Below, piece after piece: positions 34,453 through 38,782 of a stretch of 38,782 bases of DNA. Every line of letters begins with the position of its first letter. The stretch's first letter is position 1. The notes beneath the pieces were generated by a model. It had not been told where the DNA came from. It saw only the letters and a list, made by a program, of their open reading frames with translations, and did not search any database. The stretch lies in the NCBI GenBank assembly GCA_945877085.1, contig CAMCQV010000008.1:1-38782 (forward strand), in the 5' to 3' direction. The stretch comes from Chitinophaga pinensis. GTDB lineage: Bacteria > Bacteroidota > Bacteroidia > Chitinophagales > Chitinophagaceae. The position numbers and the translations under genes are program-made.

Positions 34453-34460
34453 CAAAAATA
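34453..34460 (-). promoter_or_regulatory. -7 box TATTTTTG of the ubiA-like gene
   Basis: Perfect TAnnTTTG on the minus strand, 13 nt before the ATG at 34439, in the 36-nt gap after the trmH-like gene. A T-run, not TTTG, stands at the -33 position. Confidence 0.6.
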
Positions 34461-34475
34461 TTACACTTTAAAAAA

Positions 34476-35000
34476 CTAATTTAATTTTCTTACAAACTCC
34501 CACAATACAACAGCTGCAGCAACCGAAATATTCAATGAATGTTTCATCCCCCATTGTGGTATTTCAATCACCCCATCGCATACTTGAATCACTTCATCAC
34601 TTACCCCGTCAACTTCATTACCAAATACAAATGCTGTTGGTAAATGCTTATCTACATATTGATCCAGCATGATGCTACCCTCTGTTTGTTCAATTGCAAG
34701 CACTTTATAGCCTCTTTCTTTTAAAGCCAAAACAGCATCAACCGTATTTTCATAATACAACCAATCCACTGAATCTGTGGCCCCTAATGCTGTTTTATGG
34801 ATATCACGGTGCGGTGGCTGTGGCGTGAAGCCACATAGACAAATACCACTGATTAAAAATGCATCTGCTGTTCTAAATACACTGCCCACATTGTGCATGC
34901 TACGGATATTGTCCAACACAACCACCAGCGGCTTTTTGTCTGCTAGTTTAAAGTCTTCGACCGACTTTCTCCCCAATTCCTCCATGCTTAATTTACGCAT
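34476..35000 (-). CDS. TrmH/SpoU-family RNA 2'-O-methyltransferase
   Basis: The 174-residue SPOUT enzyme carries the three family motifs: NVGSVFR (37-43), FGNEVDGVS (126-134) and IPQWGMKHSLNISVAAA (147-163), which form the knotted SAM site. It has no N-terminal substrate-binding domain, so it is a minimal TrmH-like enzyme acting on tRNA or rRNA ribose; the target nucleotide is not readable. ATG 35000 lies only 4 nt after a perfect -7 box; a second ATG at codon 6 is the alternative if a leader is needed. It is divergent from mutS across 52 nt. Confidence 0.9.
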   Translation of the reverse strand: MRKLSMEELGRKSVEDFKLADKKPLVVVLDNIRSMHNVGSVFRTADAFLISGICLCGFTPQPPHRDIHKTALGATDSVDWLYYENTVDAVLALKERGYKVLAIEQTEGSIMLDQYVDKHLPTAFVFGNEVDGVSDEVIQVCDGVIEIPQWGMKHSLNISVAAAVVLWEFVRKLN

Positions 35001-35004
35001 AGTG

Positions 35005-35012
35005 CAAAAGTA
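35005..35012 (-). promoter_or_regulatory. -7 box TACTTTTG of the trmH-like gene, abutting its ATG
   Basis: Perfect TAnnTTTG on the minus strand with only CACT before the ATG. Transcription should start at or beside the start codon, giving a leaderless mRNA. Confidence 0.65.
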
Positions 35013-35038
35013 AGCTTTTCAAATATTAAAAAATTATG

Positions 35039-35046
35039 TAGGTTTG
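35039..35046 (+). promoter_or_regulatory. -7 box TAGGTTTG of mutS, abutting its ATG
   Basis: Perfect TAnnTTTG on the plus strand, followed by TCACCC and the ATG at 35053. It is back to back with the trmH-like promoter, and again predicts a leaderless or near-leaderless mRNA. Confidence 0.65.
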
Positions 35047-35052
35047 TCACCC

Positions 35053-37647
35053 ATGTCAAAATCAAGTTCAGAAACACCTCTAATGCAACAGCATCGGGCT
35101 ATTAAACAAAAATACCCAGATGCAATTTTACTCTTTAGAGTGGGTGATTTTTATGAGACATTTGGAGAAGATGCGGTGATTGCCTCTAAGGTGTTAGGCA
35201 TCACATTAACCAAAAGAAACAATGGCTCCGCCTCCTCAAGTGAACTAGCTGGTTTCCCCCATCATTCACTGGATACATATTTACATAAATTGGTTAAAGC
35301 GGGACATCGTGTTGCCATATGCGATCAATTAGAAGATCCAAAAACAGTCAAGGGCATTGTGAAAAGAGGTGTGACGGATATGTTGACACCTGGGATTGCC
35401 ACCAACGATAAATTGTTGGAGCATAAACAAAATAATTTTTTAGCTGCTTTATTTGTAGAAAATGACAATGGTGGTATTGCCTTTTTAGATATCACTACTG
35501 GCGAGTTCTTAATTGCAGAAGGCAATGTAGAATACTTGGATAAATTATTGCAAAGTTTACAACCAGCTGAAATCCTTTATCCTAAAAATTACCAAAATGC
35601 ATTAAAAGAACAATTTGGCACAGGGTTTTATAATTATGGTTTAGATAGCTGGATTTTTGATGAAGCATTTGGCACTGAACTTTTATTAAAACAATTTCAG
35701 ACACAGAGCTTAAAAGGATTCGGGATTGAATCCCAAAAATTTGGCATTATTGCTGCGGGCGCAATCCTGCATTATTTAAAAGAAACGGAACATCCTCACT
35801 TACAACATATCCATACCATTGGTCGTATCGATCGTAATGAAATTTTATGGATGGATAAATTCACCATTCGTAATTTAGAACTGATTGGCAACGGAGCAGG
35901 ACAAAAAGGTTTGATTGATATCATTGATGCCACTAAAAGTCCAATGGGTGCAAGGTTATTAAAGCGATGGTTGATTTTCCCTTTGCAATCATTGGAACAA
36001 ATTAATCAAAGACTCAGTGCAGTCGCTTATTTTTTGGAAGCAACTGAGTCAGCCCATATGCTACATGAAACCATTGAATCATGTGGCGACTTAGAAAGAT
36101 TAACGAGTAAATTAGCAAGTCGAAAAATACAACCAAGAGAATTGGTGCAATTAGAAAAATCTTTAACTGCAGTAGCTGAGATTAAAGCAAATTTAACTCC
36201 AAGTACGAATACCTATTTAAAGACGCTTGCCGAAAATTTAGTGGTTTGTCAAAAGACCATCGAAGCCATTCAATACTATATTATGGAGCAGCCTCCTACA
36301 ACCATCATGAAAGGAGGATTTATAAAAAATGGCGTTGACCCAAGTTTAGATGAATTAAGAAATATATCAAGTGGTGGCAAGGAATACCTCACTCAATTAC
36401 AAAATAAAGAAGCAGAACGCACTGGTATTAGTTCCTTAAAAATTGGTTATAATAATGTGTATGGATATTATTTAGAAGTCACCCATGTACATAAAAATAA
36501 AGTACCTGCTGATTGGATTCGTAAACAAACATTAACCACTGCAGAAAGATATATCACCCCTGAACTAAAAGAATACGAAGAAAAAATATTAGGCGCTGAG
36601 GATAAAATTTTCGCTTTAGAACAACAGTTGTACCAACATTTATTAGACCTTATTTTAAGCGATCTGAATGCCATACAAACCAATGGTCAGTTTGTGGGTG
36701 TGATTGATTGTTTATTATGTTTTGCACACATCGCTAAGCAAAATAAATATTGTCAACCGACAATGACGGATGATGGTGTATTATCCATCACCGATGGAAG
36801 ACATCCCGTGATAGAACAAACCCTAGCAATTGATACACCTTATATTGCTAATGATACTTTATTGGATCCTAATGACCAACAAATCATTGTGCTTACAGGG
36901 CCCAATATGAGCGGCAAGAGTGCGGTACTGAGACAAACCGCCTTAATTACTTTGATGGCGCATATGGGCTCCTTTGTTCCAGCTACAGCTGCGTCTATCC
37001 CATTGACAGATAAAATATTTACACGTGTGGGTGCGAGTGATAATTTAAATGCGGGTGAGTCTACGTTTATGGTAGAGATGATTGAAACTGCAAGTATTTT
37101 AAATAACCTGAGTGCCAGAAGTTTAATTTTATTAGATGAAATTGGCCGAGGTACATCCACCTATGATGGTATCTCTATTGCATGGAGTATTGTAGAATAC
37201 TTACAAAAATCTGCGCATCGGCCTAAAACCTTATTTGCAACACATTACCATGAGTTGAATGATTTAGAAGGACAATTAACGCGTGTCCATAACTATCATG
37301 TCACACATAAAGAAGTGGGCAATAAAATAATCTTTTTACGAAAGTTAGCTAAAGGTGGAAGTACCCATAGTTTTGGTATTCATGTGGCAAAGATGGCAGG
37401 CATGCCCAATGAATTAGTGGATCGCGCCAACACGATTTTACATGAAATGGAATTAAAAAATAAGGAACATCAAAAAGCTAGTCCAATGGTGCAAGCAACA
37501 ACAGAAAAATTTCAACTGTCCATATTTGATGCACATACAGAAACTTTTGAATCCATCCGTAAAGAATTAGATAGCATTGACATCAACAACCTTACCCCTG
37601 TGGAAGCATTGATGAAATTACAAGCGATTAAACAAAAACTGAATTAA
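35053..37647 (+). CDS. mutS: DNA mismatch repair protein MutS
   Basis: From ATG 35053 the protein has 864 residues, full length for MutS1. The mismatch-recognition Phe-X-Glu is F33-Y34-E35 in VGDFYETF; connector, core and clamp domains follow. The ATPase domain has Walker A GPNMSGKS (616-623), Walker [13 protein letters not shown] (695-706) and ATHYHEL. It recognises mispairs and recruits MutL. The upstream in-frame TTG (35044) lies inside the -7 box and is rejected as start. Its stop overlaps that of the convergent accA by 4 nt (TTAA), and no mutL is in the window. Confidence 0.97.
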   Translation: MSKSSSETPLMQQHRAIKQKYPDAILLFRVGDFYETFGEDAVIASKVLGITLTKRNNGSASSSELAGFPHHSLDTYLHKLVKAGHRVAICDQLEDPKTVKGIVKRGVTDMLTPGIATNDKLLEHKQNNFLAALFVENDNGGIAFLDITTGEFLIAEGNVEYLDKLLQSLQPAEILYPKNYQNALKEQFGTGFYNYGLDSWIFDEAFGTELLLKQFQTQSLKGFGIESQKFGIIAAGAILHYLKETEHPHLQHIHTIGRIDRNEILWMDKFTIRNLELIGNGAGQKGLIDIIDATKSPMGARLLKRWLIFPLQSLEQINQRLSAVAYFLEATESAHMLHETIESCGDLERLTSKLASRKIQPRELVQLEKSLTAVAEIKANLTPSTNTYLKTLAENLVVCQKTIEAIQYYIMEQPPTTIMKGGFIKNGVDPSLDELRNISSGGKEYLTQLQNKEAERTGISSLKIGYNNVYGYYLEVTHVHKNKVPADWIRKQTLTTAERYITPELKEYEEKILGAEDKIFALEQQLYQHLLDLILSDLNAIQTNGQFVGVIDCLLCFAHIAKQNKYCQPTMTDDGVLSITDGRHPVIEQTLAIDTPYIANDTLLDPNDQQIIVLTGPNMSGKSAVLRQTALITLMAHMGSFVPATAASIPLTDKIFTRVGASDNLNAGESTFMVEMIETASILNNLSARSLILLDEIGRGTSTYDGISIAWSIVEYLQKSAHRPKTLFATHYHELNDLEGQLTRVHNYHVTHKEVGNKIIFLRKLAKGGSTHSFGIHVAKMAGMPNELVDRANTILHEMELKNKEHQKASPMVQATTEKFQLSIFDAHTETFESIRKELDSIDINNLTPVEALMKLQAIKQKLN

Positions 37648-38618
37648 GCCTCTTCCCAGAAGCCCATCTTGCTGTATTTTTCGATTCTATTTTCGACTCT
37701 TTTAGCAGGGTCAATATCCTTCACCTCATCCAAGGCTTTAATAATTTGTTTTTTGAGCATCTCGGCTGCGGCTTCATAATCCCAATGTGCCCCACCCAAT
37801 GGTTCTTGCACAATCTCATCTACCAAACCAAAACCTTTCATATCATTTGCAGTCAATTTCAATTGCTCTGCAGCCAATTCTTTTTTATCCCAGCTTCTCC
37901 ATAAAATAGAGCTGCAACTTTCTGGAGAAATCACGGTATACCAAGTGTTTTCCATCATCAAAGTTTTGTCTCCCACACCTATCCCTAAAGCGCCCCCGCT
38001 CGCACCTTCTCCAATGATCACAATCACAATTGGCACTTTTAAACGAATCATTTCATAAATATTGCGCGCAATGGCCTCTCCTTGGCCTCTTTCCTCCGCT
38101 TCTAGCCCTGGAAATGCTCCCGGAGTATCTATTAAGCAAACCACAGGTTTATCGAACTTTTCGGCCAATTTCATCAATCTAAGGGCTTTTCTGTACCCTT
38201 CTGGGTTCGCCATCCCAAAATTACGCATCTGTCTAGCCTTGGTATTGCTCCCCTTTTGTTGACCAATCATCATCACCGTTTGCCCATTGAATTCTGTAAA
38301 ACCACCCACCATGGCTTTGTCATCCTTTACATTTCGGTCACCATGTAATTCGATGAATTGATCGCACATTAAATGGATATATTTTAAGGTATAGGGTCTG
38401 TCTGGATGACGGCTCAATTGCACACGTTGCCATGGGGATAAGCTTTCTGTGATTGCTTTTCGCTTATCCACGATAGATTTTTCTAACTGCGCTACCGTTG
38501 CAGATAAATCAATCTTAGGGTTCTTTTCGGCCAATTTCTTAGTTGCATCAATTTGTTCATATAGGTCCTTAATTGGCTGCTCAAATTCTAGAAACTGTCT
38601 ATTTGGATATGCTGGCAT
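37644..38618 (-). CDS. accA: Acetyl-CoA carboxylase carboxyltransferase subunit alpha
   Basis: The 324-residue protein has an N-terminal helical coiled region (about 1-60) and the crotonase-like carboxyltransferase domain with [64 protein letters not shown] and [16 protein letters not shown]. With AccD it transfers CO2 from carboxybiotin to acetyl-CoA, the first step of fatty acid synthesis. Length is normal. accD, accB and accC are not in the window. A near-match box TATTTTTA lies upstream on the minus strand (38635-38642), in the gap shared with the divergent tRNA gene. Confidence 0.96.
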   Translation of the reverse strand: MPAYPNRQFLEFEQPIKDLYEQIDATKKLAEKNPKIDLSATVAQLEKSIVDKRKAITESLSPWQRVQLSRHPDRPYTLKYIHLMCDQFIELHGDRNVKDDKAMVGGFTEFNGQTVMMIGQQKGSNTKARQMRNFGMANPEGYRKALRLMKLAEKFDKPVVCLIDTPGAFPGLEAEERGQGEAIARNIYEMIRLKVPIVIVIIGEGASGGALGIGVGDKTLMMENTWYTVISPESCSSILWRSWDKKELAAEQLKLTANDMKGFGLVDEIVQEPLGGAHWDYEAAAEMLKKQIIKALDEVKDIDPAKRVENRIEKYSKMGFWEEA

Positions 38619-38666
38619 AAGCTTGAATTAGGCTGTAAAAATAATACAACCTTTTTTAATAAAAGA

Positions 38667-38699
38667 TTTGTTTAAAAAACTTCTTTACCCTTATCTTTG
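38667..38699 (+). promoter_or_regulatory. Promoter of the tRNA-Asp transcript, TTTG-N21-TATCTTTG
   Basis: TTTG (38667-38670) and a perfect -7 box TATCTTTG (38692-38699) are 21 nt apart. Transcription should begin near 38704, about 30 nt before the mature tRNA 5' end. Confidence 0.8.
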
Positions 38700-38734
38700 C
38701 AACCCGGAAATAGGAAACTAGATACGGAGTTCTT

Positions 38735-38782
38735 GGATCGGTAGTTCAGTTGGTTAGAATGCCGCCCTGTCACGGCGGAGGT
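38735..38782 (+). tRNA. tRNA-Asp (GTC), 3' end cut by the window edge
   Basis: GGATCGG acceptor strand (38735-38741), TA, a D arm GTTC...GAAT, anticodon stem CCGCC/GGCGG and a CTGTCAC loop with anticodon GTC at 38769-38771. The variable loop is reached at the window edge; T arm and 3' acceptor strand lie outside. Confidence 0.96.

Noticed and set aside
35044-35052. TTG start of mutS three codons upstream
   Set aside because: The TTG is the end of the -7 box TAGGTTTG; ATG 35053 fits the family N-terminus.

Overview
The window looks like an AT-rich chromosomal segment of a Bacteroidota bacterium, most probably a Chitinophagaceae-type member (lineage inferred from gene content, without a database search). 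The signs are repeated TAnnTTTG -7 promoter boxes, A-rich start regions without clear Shine-Dalgarno sites, an Oar-like TonB-dependent receptor, an L17 with a low-complexity tail, and a Bacteroidota-style PolX with a PHP domain. Coding density is very high: the largest gene-free stretches are 184 nt (22259-22442, rpsM-rpsK) and 171 nt (26880-27050). No gap exceeds 300 nt. I see no insertion sequence, phage, CRISPR array or clear transfer island; this is core-genome territory.

Layout. 1-4.8 kb: a Lys/Ala repeat histone-H1-like gene with a strong terminator, polX, a cytosolic GH13 amylase (minus) and an APC-type permease. 4.6-9.6 kb (minus): an operon of a secreted M14 peptidase, a PIG-L deacetylase-like protein and a 56-codon membrane protein that lies partly antisense to the permease gene. 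9.8-16.2 kb (plus): gamma-glutamyltransferase followed by a giant TamB-like protein. 16.2-19.3 kb (minus): carA, aroQ and a GT39-type glycosyltransferase. 19.4-23.3 kb (minus): infA-rpmJ-rpsM-rpsK-rpsD-rpoA-rplQ, with stem-loops in every spacer from rpmJ onward. 23.4-25.0 kb (minus): a four-helix membrane protein and a TolB-like propeller. 25.1-31.5 kb (plus): rpe, phoH, an Oar-like TonB receptor and a YbdK-type ligase. 31.5-35.0 kb (minus): trmH-like methyltransferase, ubiA-like prenyltransferase, ruvX, def and a secreted protein of unknown function. 35.0-38.8 kb: mutS (plus), accA (minus) and a tRNA-Asp cut by the window edge.

Together these are housekeeping genes for translation and transcription (ribosomal block, def, trmH-like, tRNA), DNA maintenance (polX, ruvX, mutS, H1-like protein), central metabolism (rpe, carA, aroQ, accA) and envelope work (TamB, TonB receptor, M14/PIG-L/GGT hydrolases, GT39). 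I found no clear-cut novel defence or biosynthetic system. The least explained signals are regulatory: three genes whose -7 box almost touches the start codon (polX, mutS, trmH-like), a carA promoter whose -33 element is the loop of the rplQ terminator, structured spacers in the ribosomal operon, and the small membrane protein gene.
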